Notes: a model not told the origin generated them from the sequence alone. A DNA stretch of 64,000 nucleotides from Dyadobacter psychrotolerans (GCF_004349265.1 NZ_SMFL01000004.1:405150-469149), one strand, 5' to 3'; positions 8,100 through 18,077 are shown, counted from the stretch's first letter. Numbers and translations are program-made.

Positions 8100-9485
8100 C
8101 TAATTGACGCCATACTTATCGAGCAGATATAACATCGCCGCCATGGATGCCGCGCCAAGTTCCAGCTCGCGTTTGCTGACCTTATCAAACGAATCGTTTG
8201 AAGCGTGGTGATAGTCAAAATACCTCTGCGAATCGGGGATTAGTCCAAGTAACACAGTTCCCTGAGGGCCCAGCGGACCTATATCAGCGCCGCCTCCGCC
8301 AACACCCAGCTCATGAATACCGTAAGCTGAAAACAGTTTTTGCCAACCCATAATTTTTGCTTTTTGGGCCGGAGTGCCCACTATCCCAAAACCGAGCGGT
8401 GTAAAGCCACCCCGGTCGGATTCAATGGCCGCCACGTGTTTTTCGTTTTTCGATTTTGCTGAATCCGCATAGGCTATACCACCTTTGAGCCCGTTTTCTT
8501 CGTTGATGTACATCACGGCCCTGAGTGTATTGTTGGGTTTATAGCCCAATACTTTCAGCAGTCTGACCGCCTCTATGGATTGAACACAGCCCGAGCCATC
8601 GTCATGCGCACCCTGGGCGAAATCCCAGGAGTCCAAATGCCCACCCACAACCATATACTCAGCCGGAGTTTTGACACCTTTCAGTTCCCCAATCACATTA
8701 TGAGACGGAGCGTCTGGTAATGTTTCGCAATTCTGTTTAAAATAAAATTCGGTTTCTGGTTTTTCCTTTAAGGTTTTACTTAGAAGTTCGGCTGCATTGG
8801 TAGAAATGGCAGCGGCCGGAATAATTGGCGCCCCGCTTGCATAACGCATACTTCCTGTGTGTGGGATATCGTCCAGCCGGGTAGTCATCGAACGGACGAT
8901 GCAGCCAACTGCTCCCATTTTGGAAGCTTCGCTCGGGCCTGCACCCCGCTGATCAACCGCTCCTCCATAAGCTTCAAAAGTATTCAACCTGGTTGGATCC
9001 ATTGGACGGTTAAAGAAAACGATTTTGCCCTTTACTTTTTCTGTCCCGAGATCTCTTAGTTCCTGAAATGTTTTTACTTCAATTACTCTGGCTTTGAGAC
9101 CTTCTTTTGCTGTCGCTACCGAGCCGCCAAGTGCTGCAATGGGAACACTGATTTTTTGTTTTCCAATGACAATGGCCCCCTGTTCCTTCGCACCTCGAAC
9201 CCAATGCGGTACCATCACGTTTTGCAAAAATACATTGTCGAATTGAAGCTGTTTCATCACATCACGTGTATATTCGACAGCCTTGGCTGCTCCTGCAGAT
9301 CCGCTTAAACGGGGACCTACATCCTGTGTGAGGGTTTTGAGCATTTCATAGCTTTTGCCTTCACTTAAAGCGGTATTAAAGATTTTACGGATAAAAACAG
9401 AATCAGCCTGATAGTCGGCCTGAGCGAAAACAGAAGTTTTCGTTAAAGGCGATAGCAATGCAACCGCCAAAAGAATTTTTTTCAT
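8100..9485 (-). CDS. M28 family zinc aminopeptidase, secreted
   Basis: A 461-residue peptidase with an N-terminal signal peptide ending FAQA. The ATG at 9485 is chosen because it directly begins the signal peptide; the open frame runs on upstream into the neighbouring gene with no signal sequence. Metal ligands typical of co-catalytic two-zinc M28 enzymes are visible: GGHLDSWD and AHDDGSG near 281-292, NEENGLKGG near 326, ESDRGG near 353 and HHASND near 428. A PA-domain-like insert (about residues 130-230) precedes the catalytic part. It would cleave N-terminal residues from peptides in the periplasm. It overlaps no gene in this reading and lies about 100 bases after the RND exporter gene. 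Confidence 0.9.
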   Translation of the reverse strand: MKKILLAVALLSPLTKTSVFAQADYQADSVFIRKIFNTALSEGKSYEMLKTLTQDVGPRLSGSAGAAKAVEYTRDVMKQLQFDNVFLQNVMVPHWVRGAKEQGAIVIGKQKISVPIAALGGSVATAKEGLKARVIEVKTFQELRDLGTEKVKGKIVFFNRPMDPTRLNTFEAYGGAVDQRGAGPSEASKMGAVGCIVRSMTTRLDDIPHTGSMRYASGAPIIPAAAISTNAAELLSKTLKEKPETEFYFKQNCETLPDAPSHNVIGELKGVKTPAEYMVVGGHLDSWDFAQGAHDDGSGCVQSIEAVRLLKVLGYKPNNTLRAVMYINEENGLKGGIAYADSAKSKNEKHVAAIESDRGGFTPLGFGIVGTPAQKAKIMGWQKLFSAYGIHELGVGGGGADIGPLGPQGTVLLGLIPDSQRYFDYHHASNDSFDKVSKRELELGAASMAAMLYLLDKYGVN

Positions 9486-9589
9486 CTGGTTAAAAGGAGT
9501 GAACAGGTAACAGGAAATTACAATTAGGCTAAGATAGCAAGGTTTCGGCTTTTTAGATGTATTAATCCCAGGTATCAGCCTGGGATTAA

Positions 9590-11911
9590 TTAAGCCGGTT
9601 TCACATCCTTGCCCTGTCTTTTGGCTATTGACAGCAATAGCGCCGGAAGCAGAATGAGATTGGTACACATCGCAACCAGCAGTGTAATGGATACCATCAC
9701 ACCCATTGCGGCAGTTCCGCCAAAACTTGAAGCTGCAAAAATGATAAATCCACAAAACAGAATTACGGCAGTGTACATCATGCTCAGCCCCGTTCCAAAA
9801 ATTGAATTTGTGACAGCTTGTGATGGACTGACACCCTTCTCATATAGCTCCTGGCGATATCTTGTCAAAAAGTAAACGGTTCCGTCGGAGGCAATACCAA
9901 AAGTGATACTGAAAATCAGAATCGTTGTTGGTTTAAAATATATTCCAAAATAGCCCATGATACCAGCCGTTAGCGCCAGCGGAATCAGACAAGGTAATTT
10001 TGATAAAAGTATAATAGGAACAGAACGGAAAAGCACCATTCCAACTATTGCGATAAGACCTATTGCGATCAGAAGACTTTCATAAAGGTTGCTAAGAAGA
10101 TAATCGTTACTCTTCAGAAAAACCAAACTATGACCTGTTAAACTCACTTTGTATTGCTTAGGGCTGAAAATGGAGTCTACTTTTGGACGAATCTGGTTCA
10201 TGAGCTCTTTGATTCGCTCGGAACCTACATCGGCCATTTGGAAACTCACCCTTGTCACACTTTTATCCTGATTCAAAAATGAATTAACCTGTTTGGCCGC
10301 TCCCTGTTTTCCCTCTATATAACCTGTCATTTTGGAAAGTTCCAATACTCCCGGTAAAGCAAAGTATTTGGCATCACCTCCTCGGTAAGCCTGATAAAGA
10401 AACCTGGAAGCCTGCACTATCGAAACCGGTTTGGAGAATTCCGGGAACTTCGCCATTTCGTTTTGCAGGGATTTTATTTTGTATAAAGCCTGCGCCTGAT
10501 CTGCAAATACGCCGTTGGGTTGCTTTGTATTGATCATTACCTCAAAGGGCAGAACACCATTAAAGTTTTTCTCAAAAAAACGAAGGTCTGTGTATACAAC
10601 ATCCTTTTTGGGAAGATCATCTACCACATATCCAATCGTTTTAATCTTTGTCATTCCATAGGCAGAGACAATAATCATCACCACCATGGCCATATAGATT
10701 TCTTTGCGTTTGTAATGAACCAGATAGTTTACTTTTGTCAGGAAACCTGATGCCCATTTTCCGTCAAGATGTTTCATGTGACGGGCCTTTGGAACATTCA
10801 TGTAGTGCAGCGTAATTGGCAATAAAAGCAAGCAAAGCACATAAGTAACCATTACGCTGATGGCCGCTACGACACCAAACTCAACAAGAAGGCTGCTGTT
10901 TGTAAAGTAAAAAACGCCAAAGCCGATGGCAGTTGTAATATTTGCAAGAAACGTAGAAAGTCCGATTTGTCTGATCATTTCCCTGATCGCATCGTCTTTA
11001 CTGGTTTCCGCGCGCAGCTCGGTTTGATATTTATTGATCAGAAAAACGCAATTTGGTACACCGATTACAATAAGCAGGGGAGGTATCAGCCCTGTTAATG
11101 CCGTTATTTTATAGTCAAATAGATGCAGGATGCCAACCGAAAATATTACCCCGATCAGTACCACTACAATTGACAAAAGAGTGAGACGGAAAGATCTGAA
11201 AAATGCCCAAAGAATAAGAAGCGTCACAAAAACTGCCAATCCCATAAAAAGCTCCATTTCACCGGAGATCTTTTTCATGTTGACAGTCCGGATATAAGGC
11301 ATACCGGAATAGTGAAGGTCAGTTTTATACTTTACTGCAAACTCTTCTGCCATCGCTTCAATATCACTTACAATGGTCAGACGTCTTTTGGAGTTAAGTT
11401 CTTTGTCGTTAAAAGTAATGACAATCAGCGTAGCATTTGATTTTGAATTCAGAACCAGACCTTCATATATAGGAAGATTTAAAATCTCTTTTTTAATGCT
11501 GTCTACTTCCGTCTGCGTTGTAGGAATCTGACCGATTACCGGAGCAAAATCAAACTGACGAAGACTGTCGTTGCGAACTGCCTTTTGCAGATTTCCCAGC
11601 GAAAGCACATTTTTGATTCCCTTTGTTTCCCGGATTTGCTGAGAAAGCTTACACCAGTCGCGGAATTTATTTACCTCAAAAAGCTCAGGATCCTGCCAGC
11701 CGATCACCATCACGCTTCCATCTTCTCCAAACAATTTTCTAAAGTCCTGGTATTCTTTTTCAACAGGATCGTTGGAAGGAAGAATGCGGGCAAATTGATA
11801 AGAAAGTTCAATTTTACTGGCTTCGTAGGCCATGAACACCGTAGAGATCAACACAAGTGCAACCCACATGAGCCGGTAGCGGATAATGTAAGTTGCTATT
11901 TTATTCCACAT
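9590..11911 (-). CDS. MMPL/RND superfamily exporter
   Basis: A 773-residue inner membrane protein of the RND superfamily (COG1033 type). It has two copies of the same plan: one N-terminal helix, a large periplasmic loop, then about five helices with the conserved sterol-sensing-like stretch (ALTGLIPPLLIVIGVPNCVFLINKYQ in the first half; SITFGIASDGTVYFLTRYRQE in the second). Such proteins export lipids or hydrophobic compounds with proton motive force; the substrate is unknown. The longer frame to 11935 needs a TTG start, while a TATCTTTG promoter element sits at 11941-11948, so the ATG at 11911 (MWNKIATY) is preferred. No membrane fusion protein or TolC gene is adjacent. Confidence 0.85.
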   Translation of the reverse strand: MWNKIATYIIRYRLMWVALVLISTVFMAYEASKIELSYQFARILPSNDPVEKEYQDFRKLFGEDGSVMVIGWQDPELFEVNKFRDWCKLSQQIRETKGIKNVLSLGNLQKAVRNDSLRQFDFAPVIGQIPTTQTEVDSIKKEILNLPIYEGLVLNSKSNATLIVITFNDKELNSKRRLTIVSDIEAMAEEFAVKYKTDLHYSGMPYIRTVNMKKISGEMELFMGLAVFVTLLILWAFFRSFRLTLLSIVVVLIGVIFSVGILHLFDYKITALTGLIPPLLIVIGVPNCVFLINKYQTELRAETSKDDAIREMIRQIGLSTFLANITTAIGFGVFYFTNSSLLVEFGVVAAISVMVTYVLCLLLLPITLHYMNVPKARHMKHLDGKWASGFLTKVNYLVHYKRKEIYMAMVVMIIVSAYGMTKIKTIGYVVDDLPKKDVVYTDLRFFEKNFNGVLPFEVMINTKQPNGVFADQAQALYKIKSLQNEMAKFPEFSKPVSIVQASRFLYQAYRGGDAKYFALPGVLELSKMTGYIEGKQGAAKQVNSFLNQDKSVTRVSFQMADVGSERIKELMNQIRPKVDSIFSPKQYKVSLTGHSLVFLKSNDYLLSNLYESLLIAIGLIAIVGMVLFRSVPIILLSKLPCLIPLALTAGIMGYFGIYFKPTTILIFSITFGIASDGTVYFLTRYRQELYEKGVSPSQAVTNSIFGTGLSMMYTAVILFCGFIIFAASSFGGTAAMGVMVSITLLVAMCTNLILLPALLLSIAKRQGKDVKPA

Positions 11912-11940
11912 ATTTCGGTTAAGTTTTTCTGCCAAAGCTG

Positions 11941-11948
11941 CAAAGATA
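11941..11948 (-). promoter_or_regulatory. Candidate -7 element for RND exporter gene
   Basis: On the minus strand this reads TATCTTTG followed by CAG, a full TAnnTTTG match. It would start transcription near 11933 and leave a leader of about 20 bases to the ATG at 11911. Confidence 0.4.
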
Positions 11949-12085
11949 AGCGTCTGAGGCAGAATTTAAGGTTTTTGACGGGTTTATCCCGTATTTTACT
12001 GACAATACAAAAGCCGCTCCAATGCTTTTACAATTCGAATGTTTCTGAATTATAAAATCATCTGAAAACAAGGTTGTGATGCACT

Positions 12086-13270
12086 TTATAACTGGGCAAT
12101 TTTTTCAAGATGGTGATATCCAATGCCAAAATAGGCTTTGGCATCTTTGATCTTTTGTAAGATCGCCTGCTGATCCTGACTGGCCTTTTTATTTTTAATA
12201 CCAACGATCATTACATTTTTCGGCGTATGCACATCGGAAATAAATTCAAATACTTTGGTTTTATAACCGTAGTATTCCAGGATCATCGCCCTTATTCCGT
12301 CGGTAACCATCTCTGCCTGGCGTTCAAGAAAAATGCCGTATTTCGTTAAAAAATCAACATCGTTGGTTGTCTTATTTTTTTCGATCTCTCGTCTGATCTG
12401 CTTGTGGCAGCATGGGGCAACTACGATGAGATCCGCACCAGCAGTTATTCCTTTGAAAATTGCATCGTCTGTCGCTGTGTCGCAGGCGTGCAGTGCAATT
12501 AATATGTTGGTATCTGTGCTGTCATAGGCGTCTATGGTGCCTTCCTCAAAGTGCAGATTTTTGAAGGATGATTTTTCAGCAATGCTGTTGCACAATTCGA
12601 CCATGTCCTGCCGAAACTCGACACCTGTTACATCAGCATCAACATCCAGCACATTGTGGAGATAATCGTACAAAGCAAAAGTCAGATAGCCCTTACCCGA
12701 ACCCATATCAACCACTTTAAGATTTCCGAAAGTTGGAATTTCTTTAATCAACGAACTTAAGATTTCTACGTAATGATTAATCTGGCGGTATTTGTCCTGG
12801 GCATTTTTGAAAACAGTTCCTTCCGCATCGGTGATTTTTAGCTCGGTCAGATATGATTTGTTTTTGGCAGGAATCAGCCTGCTTTTCTCTTTGTCGTGCT
12901 GCGCGGATGGCTGTGTTTCGTTGACGGGGTTTTTCTTTTTCAAAATCACCTTACCGCTGCCGGTTTTTTCAAGATGGAAATCAGCTTTGGTTGTAAACAG
13001 CGTTGCCAGGCGGAAACCAGTGTTTAAAAAACCAGCAATTAAAGAAACCGCTTCTGTCAGGTCATAATTTTTAACGATGTCCCGGGTTTTATAACGGTAA
13101 GTAAAGCTTAATTTTTCCTGGTTTTTTATCAGAATCCTTTTAGCATAAATATTTTTAAGATTCTCGTCGGTGCCTTTGTAGTTACCAAGGGACAGATTTA
13201 CGAAAGTATGATTTTGAAAACTTTCCTTTATATATGAAGTGAATTCGGAGTTTTGGGTGACTTCTGTCAT
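12086..13270 (-). CDS. Class I SAM-dependent methyltransferase (Methyltransf_32/METTL25-like)
   Basis: A 394-residue protein. The N-terminal half (about 1-170) is poorly conserved and contains Lys/Asn-rich segments. The catalytic domain starts around 185 with VVDMGSGKGYLTFALYDYL, the SAM-binding motif I, followed by ALHACDTATDDAI and VVAPCCHKQIR near 285, which together are characteristic of the Methyltransf_32 family. The double Cys-His motif marks this family. The substrate is not known; RNA or protein methylation are both possible. The gene lies 106 bases downstream of the TPR histidine kinase on the same strand and could be read through from it. Confidence 0.75.
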   Translation of the reverse strand: MTEVTQNSEFTSYIKESFQNHTFVNLSLGNYKGTDENLKNIYAKRILIKNQEKLSFTYRYKTRDIVKNYDLTEAVSLIAGFLNTGFRLATLFTTKADFHLEKTGSGKVILKKKNPVNETQPSAQHDKEKSRLIPAKNKSYLTELKITDAEGTVFKNAQDKYRQINHYVEILSSLIKEIPTFGNLKVVDMGSGKGYLTFALYDYLHNVLDVDADVTGVEFRQDMVELCNSIAEKSSFKNLHFEEGTIDAYDSTDTNILIALHACDTATDDAIFKGITAGADLIVVAPCCHKQIRREIEKNKTTNDVDFLTKYGIFLERQAEMVTDGIRAMILEYYGYKTKVFEFISDVHTPKNVMIVGIKNKKASQDQQAILQKIKDAKAYFGIGYHHLEKIAQL

Positions 13271-13376
13271 GAGGTGTATTTGCCTTTACTTTAAAGAACT
13301 TTATAAAAGCGGTTACAGTTTAATTTTTGCGATCTTTTTTGAATTCTTAACTTTTATTTTTGCTAAGAACCTATTC

Positions 13377-15164
13377 TCAGTTAGGTATTTCTATTTCAAT
13401 TCGCGTGCCTTTTTCCTGCTCGGCGATCATCAGCCTGCCGTTCAAACTTGCCACGCGATTTCGGACATTATTCAAACCAACACCTTGCCTGGACGTTTTG
13501 TCAATACCATTGCCGTTATCTGTGATGACAAGTTTTACGTTCCTGCCGTGTTCGGTGATGCTTATTTCTGCGTGATCTGCGCCTGAATGTTTAATTATGT
13601 TGTTGGTTAGTTCAAGGACAATACTGTATAGCTCGAATTCAATTTTGTTTCCGTATCTTTTGTCCAGTCCGTTGTCGCTGAAAACAAATTCGATTTTTTT
13701 GTTTTCGTTTAACTTCCCGATAAGCCTGCTCAGGGCCACAAACAGGCCGTATTCTTCCAGTTCGGCCGGCATCAGGTTGTGAGATAAACTGCGTACTTCT
13801 TTGTAAGCTGCACCGACCATCTGATGGACGCTTTTGTATATTTTTTGTTCTTCTTCGGACAGCGACTTTTTATCAATACCAAACAAATACCAGTTTAATG
13901 AAGCAAGCGTGCCGCCCAAATGATCGTGAAGTTCAGCAGCCACGCGCTTACGCTCAATGGTTTGGCCCTGAATCATTGCCTCTTTTATCTCAGTATTCTT
14001 TCTTCTTAATTTTCTGTTGTTGTACCAAAGGAAAGCTGCGAAAGCAATAATCATGCTGATGATCCCAATCAGAAAATTTTGAACCTGCTTTTGTTCTTTA
14101 ATAATCTGTTGCTGTATTGCCGAATCCTTTTGTTTATTATCATAGATCAGCTGATAGGTGGTATACTGTCTGTAAATATTGTCATCGTGAAGTTTACGCC
14201 GGGCATAATAAGCGTTTTCACTATAGTAGATTGCTTTCTCGAGCATATTCTTTTCTTTATATGCCCTGCCAAGCGTCTGATGAGCCCAGTTCGTCTGCTG
14301 GGTTGACTGGTATTTTTTTGAATAAATAAGTGCTTTTGAGCACGCCTCTATGGCCTGGTCGTATTTCTTATCACAGTAATAAGCATTACCGATATCGTTG
14401 AGCAGATTAATTTCGCCATAAAAATTTTTGTCACTTTTAAAGAGCTGCATAGCTTTATTGTAGAGCATTTCTGCCTTCTGGTATTCACCATTTCTGACAA
14501 AATAATATCCCTTACTTTGTAAAACCGTTGCCTGACCGCTTTTGTAGCCCATTTTACCATAAATTTGGTAGGCTTCATCGTAACTTTCAAAAGCCTTTTC
14601 ACTGTCATTATTTTCTCGGTAGAGATTTCCAATATTTTCAAGGCAAACTGCTCTGGAACTATCGTTTTTTAACTCAGAAAAAACCTTTAACGCATATTGA
14701 TAATTTGCTTTTGCTGAATCCCATTCGCGGTATTCAGAATTGCTTTCAGCCATAAATCTCCTGGCATGAGCCGTGTAAAAGGGCATATGAAGCCGCTCCG
14801 ACAATGTAATCGTTTCGTTGGAAAGCTCTTTAAGAATATCATGACTTCCGTCGAGCAGGTAGTACGCACTCAACAGGTTGTATGCCAGTATTTTCCCCTT
14901 TGCCCATTGATGTTTCTGTGACAGTTTTAATACAATCCTGGCATGCCCAAGCACCAGTGAGGCATCTTTGTAAAGAAACATTCTGGCTGAATCCAGATGA
15001 GCATGAATTGCAACGGTATCCTGAGCAAAACCGGCCAGGTGTTTTTCAACAAATGGATCACGGTCCTTTGATATATCCAGCTTGGAATTCAACTTTGAGC
15101 ATTGAATTCCGGAAAGGACAAGGGTTAACGAAAGAAGTATTCCTAACTTGTAGATGTTGATCAT
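13377..15164 (-). CDS. TPR-containing sensor histidine kinase (HisKA_3/NarL type)
   Basis: A 595-residue sensor kinase. A signal peptide or anchor at the N-terminus is followed by an extracytoplasmic series of tetratricopeptide repeats from about residue 60 to 350, a single membrane helix near 363-385, a coiled coil, and a HisKA_3 dimerisation box (AAELHDHLGGTLASLNW, phospho-His near 410). The HATPase domain shows ELTNNIIKHSGA, DNGNGID and GVGLNNVRNRV. Kinases of this kind normally pair with a LuxR/NarL-type response regulator, but none is encoded next to it in this window. The signal sensed is unknown. Confidence 0.88.
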   Translation of the reverse strand: MINIYKLGILLSLTLVLSGIQCSKLNSKLDISKDRDPFVEKHLAGFAQDTVAIHAHLDSARMFLYKDASLVLGHARIVLKLSQKHQWAKGKILAYNLLSAYYLLDGSHDILKELSNETITLSERLHMPFYTAHARRFMAESNSEYREWDSAKANYQYALKVFSELKNDSSRAVCLENIGNLYRENNDSEKAFESYDEAYQIYGKMGYKSGQATVLQSKGYYFVRNGEYQKAEMLYNKAMQLFKSDKNFYGEINLLNDIGNAYYCDKKYDQAIEACSKALIYSKKYQSTQQTNWAHQTLGRAYKEKNMLEKAIYYSENAYYARRKLHDDNIYRQYTTYQLIYDNKQKDSAIQQQIIKEQKQVQNFLIGIISMIIAFAAFLWYNNRKLRRKNTEIKEAMIQGQTIERKRVAAELHDHLGGTLASLNWYLFGIDKKSLSEEEQKIYKSVHQMVGAAYKEVRSLSHNLMPAELEEYGLFVALSRLIGKLNENKKIEFVFSDNGLDKRYGNKIEFELYSIVLELTNNIIKHSGADHAEISITEHGRNVKLVITDNGNGIDKTSRQGVGLNNVRNRVASLNGRLMIAEQEKGTRIEIEIPN

Positions 15165-15335
15165 ATTTCTCTATACCAGGCCGAATCAGCAAAGTAGCCT
15201 TTCGGAGAAAATCCTAAATTTATCATGGTACAACGTTGAGAGCTATTTTGACAAAGTAAAGATAAATAATCTATACTTAAACCTAAACGCAATTCTAATA
15301 TTGTATTCAACTTTTGACGGCTTATTAAACTAATT

Positions 15336-15950
15336 CTATTTACTCACAAATAAGTTATTCTTAATAATAAACCGGTAGGGTAGAGCTACTCCGACATTGA
15401 TCCCTATTCTGACGGAAGATGCAATTTCAAAATCAAGAAACTCCGGTTTGTTGATGTATAACGTGCTTTCATCAAGTAGCTGATTGTTATGCAGATCACG
15501 TTCTATTCCCATTGCTTTAACCAGTTTTCCGGGTCCTCTGCAAAGTTCCTTTACAGTAACAGCCTTGATTTTTTTAGCTGTTTTTGTTTCAATCAGTGAT
15601 CGCCGCTGATGCATGAGTTCAATACCCTGAACAGGCTGTAAGGCTCGTATTAGTACCGCTTCACCAATTCCTTCGGCGTTACTGACCACGTTGACGCACT
15701 GATACATACCGTAAATCAAATAAACGTAGATCGTCCCTGCTTGCGAATACATAGGCTCAGTACGCGCAGTTCTCCGATTATAGGCATGGCAGGCCGGGTC
15801 ATTGGCCAGGTAAGCCTCCGTTTCAACAATAATCCCGCTGGTAATACCATCGGGACTATCGTGAACCAACTCGCAGCCCAGCAGTTTTTGGGCCAGCGTC
15901 AGCGTGTCGTAAGATTGGTAAAATGAAAGCGGGAGTGAATTTTTCCCCAT
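15336..15950 (-). CDS. mpg: 3-methyladenine DNA glycosylase (AAG/MPG family)
   Basis: A 204-residue monofunctional base-excision enzyme that removes alkylated purines. The catalytic Glu is residue 45 in GIIVETEAY, followed by a Tyr (YSQAGTIYVYLIYGMYQCVNVV) core that flips and stacks the damaged base, and LCRGPGKLVKAMGI near the C-terminus. Length agrees with bacterial family members. It begins 5 bases after the yicC stop codon on the same strand, so translation is probably coupled within a pdxA-yicC-mpg operon. Confidence 0.93.
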   Translation of the reverse strand: MGKNSLPLSFYQSYDTLTLAQKLLGCELVHDSPDGITSGIIVETEAYLANDPACHAYNRRTARTEPMYSQAGTIYVYLIYGMYQCVNVVSNAEGIGEAVLIRALQPVQGIELMHQRRSLIETKTAKKIKAVTVKELCRGPGKLVKAMGIERDLHNNQLLDESTLYINKPEFLDFEIASSVRIGINVGVALPYRFIIKNNLFVSK

Positions 15951-15955
15951 TCGTT

Positions 15956-16843
15956 TTAGATGATGTTCATGGTCTGCTCCTTAATCTTTTCCAATTCATC
16001 CTTCATTTGAACTACCTGATGCTGTATTGTTGCATCATTTGCTTTGGAGCCGATTGTATTTATTTCCCTTCCGATCTCCTGAGCGATAAAGTTGAGCTTT
16101 TTACCATTGCTTTCCGGAGAGGTTAGTGTTTCCATGAAATAGGTAAGGTGATTGGCAAGGCGAATTTTTTCTTCTGAAATATCAAATTTTTCAATGTAAT
16201 AGATAAGTTCCTGCTCAAAACGGTTAGGGTCAAAATTATCGTCCGAAAGCAAATCCCTAACCTGTTTTTCAAGTCTTTCCCGAACTGCCGGGATTCGGAG
16301 TTTGTCCTGCTCGGTTACGCTGTCCAGAAGTGTTTTTACGGTTCCAATATAGTCATGGAATTTATCTGAGGTCATCTTACCTTCCTGCTCACGGAAAACA
16401 TTACACTTTCTGATTGCTTCCAAAACCGCTACTTTAATCTGCGCCCAGTCGTTTTCACGGCTCGACTCGTCCACCGACTCGTTGTTATAGGCATTAGGAA
16501 GCTGAAGAGCAACTCTGAAAAGCTCGGTTTCTAAGGGGTAAAATCCCAGGTCACTCGCGGTTTGAGCCAGATCGTTGTAATATGCTTTCACGAGCGCACG
16601 GTTCACAGTCGTTGAAGCAACAGCTTTTCCAATTGGCTGAACAGTTAGTGTAAATTCAACCTTACCACGTTCCAGAGACTGTGTCAGCAGATTTCTTATC
16701 TCAATTTCACGTTCTGAATAATTTCTTGGGATACGGCAATAAATGTCCAGGAACTTGGAATTAAGTGTTTTTATTTCAACCGTTACATTGATTGATTCGG
16801 ATTCGATGTTGGATACACCGTACCCGGTCATTGATTTTAACAT
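15956..16843 (-). CDS. yicC: YicC/YloC family endoribonuclease
   Basis: A 295-residue protein with the family hallmarks: N-terminal MLKSMTGYG, the middle RIPRNYSEREIEIR, and the C-terminal GREINTIGSKAND...VVQMKDELEKIKEQ domain. YicC-type proteins are endoribonucleases affecting RNA turnover. In many bacteria yicC precedes gmk; here mpg follows instead, 5 bases downstream, and pdxA lies 28 bases upstream. Confidence 0.93.
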   Translation of the reverse strand: MLKSMTGYGVSNIESESINVTVEIKTLNSKFLDIYCRIPRNYSEREIEIRNLLTQSLERGKVEFTLTVQPIGKAVASTTVNRALVKAYYNDLAQTASDLGFYPLETELFRVALQLPNAYNNESVDESSRENDWAQIKVAVLEAIRKCNVFREQEGKMTSDKFHDYIGTVKTLLDSVTEQDKLRIPAVRERLEKQVRDLLSDDNFDPNRFEQELIYYIEKFDISEEKIRLANHLTYFMETLTSPESNGKKLNFIAQEIGREINTIGSKANDATIQHQVVQMKDELEKIKEQTMNII

Positions 16844-16871
16844 GGAAGAGTCTTGTAATTAAGAATTTAAA

Positions 16872-17981
16872 TTAAGAATTGAATCTTTGTTTGCCTCCCG
16901 ATTTTGCCGGGTGCTGGCTTTCGGATTGCTGTGGCTTTGATATCAAAGCATTTTTATCGACTTCACTACTGTCTACACGGTATCGGGACACATCACAGGC
17001 CAGGTAGATGGCCTGTAACAATGAGCCTTCAGATGCCTGGTTCTTGCCTGCGATGTTGTAGGCAGTTCCATGATCGGGGGAGGTCCTGACCACTGAAAGT
17101 CCTGCCGTGAAATTTACCCCTTCGTTAAATGCCAATGTTTTAAAAGGAATCAGTCCCTGATCGTGATACATCGCTAGTACAGCGTCATATTTTTTGTAAG
17201 TTCCTGCTGCGAAAAATCCGTCGGCGGGAAAAGGACCCACAACGAGCTGACCTTTTTCTTTGAAATTTTTAATAACCGGCGCTATAATATCAATCTCTTC
17301 TGAACCTAACAACCCGTTTTCACCCGCATGCGGATTTAATCCCAATACGGCCAGTCTCGGTTTTTTGATACCAAAATCACCCTTTAACGATTTAAGGATC
17401 TGATCAATTTTAGCAGTTAGATTTTCTGCCGTAACCTGTGAGCGGACCTGTTCAAGCGGTATATGCCCCGTAAGCACGCCCACACGCAAATCGCCTGAAA
17501 CCATAAACATCAGCGCTTCTTCAACTCCGAAAGTCTGTGCAAAAAATTCGGTATGCCCCGGAAATTTGAAGTCGTCACTTTGGATATTGTCCTTATTAAT
17601 AGGACCAGTTACAATGGCCTGGATTTTTCCGGCCTTAAGATCCTCGACCGCTCTTTTTAGAGAAGCAAGTGAGCCCTGTCCTGCCTCTGCGGTAATCTTT
17701 CCGGGTTCAATCTCAGTCTGGTGGTCGTGCCAGCAGGTAATCACATTGGCCAGTTTTGGGTTGTGCTGCTCTGCTTTGTGGATCCCGTGAAGGGTCCAGT
17801 CTTTCATTTCCAGGAGATTTCTATACTGGTTTAGCACTCGTAATGAACCATAAATTATGGGTGTACATAACTTTGCTAACTGGTTTCCTTCTAGTGCTTT
17901 AAGGATTACTTCCGGCCCGATACCGTTGTAATCGCCTAACGTAATTCCTATGACGGGTTTATCTCTAATCTGATCGCTCAT
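16872..17981 (-). CDS. pdxA: 4-hydroxythreonine-4-phosphate dehydrogenase PdxA
   Basis: A 369-residue enzyme of the DXP-dependent pyridoxal phosphate pathway, oxidising 4-phosphohydroxy-threonine. Conserved segments include TLGDYNGIGPEV at the start, VTGPINKDNI, FPGHTEFFAQ, LNPHAGENG, AMYHDQGLIPFKTL and SPDHGTAYNIAGK, which supply the metal-binding His and Asp positions. The last 30 or so residues (Ser/Gln/Lys-rich) are a non-conserved tail. It heads a same-strand run with yicC and mpg and faces a 2-hydroxyacid dehydrogenase gene 96 bases away. Confidence 0.95.
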   Translation of the reverse strand: MSDQIRDKPVIGITLGDYNGIGPEVILKALEGNQLAKLCTPIIYGSLRVLNQYRNLLEMKDWTLHGIHKAEQHNPKLANVITCWHDHQTEIEPGKITAEAGQGSLASLKRAVEDLKAGKIQAIVTGPINKDNIQSDDFKFPGHTEFFAQTFGVEEALMFMVSGDLRVGVLTGHIPLEQVRSQVTAENLTAKIDQILKSLKGDFGIKKPRLAVLGLNPHAGENGLLGSEEIDIIAPVIKNFKEKGQLVVGPFPADGFFAAGTYKKYDAVLAMYHDQGLIPFKTLAFNEGVNFTAGLSVVRTSPDHGTAYNIAGKNQASEGSLLQAIYLACDVSRYRVDSSEVDKNALISKPQQSESQHPAKSGGKQRFNS

Positions 17982-18026
17982 GAACTTAAATAGATATTAT
18001 AACAATCCTAATGTGCATTTCTCTAT

Positions 18027-18034
18027 TACTTTTG
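18027..18034 (+). promoter_or_regulatory. Candidate -7 element for 2-hydroxyacid dehydrogenase gene
   Basis: TACTTTTG followed by CGG fits the TAnnTTTG element; transcription would begin about 37 bases before the ATG at 18078. Confidence 0.4.
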
Positions 18035-18077
18035 CGGAAGTAATCGACCGGCAAGTTACAAAAATTCCTGTGCTCCT

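Noticed and set aside
9486..9755. 90-residue N-terminal extension of the M28 peptidase frame
   Set aside because: It overlaps the exporter gene and would bury the signal peptide; the ATG at 9485 is the clear start.
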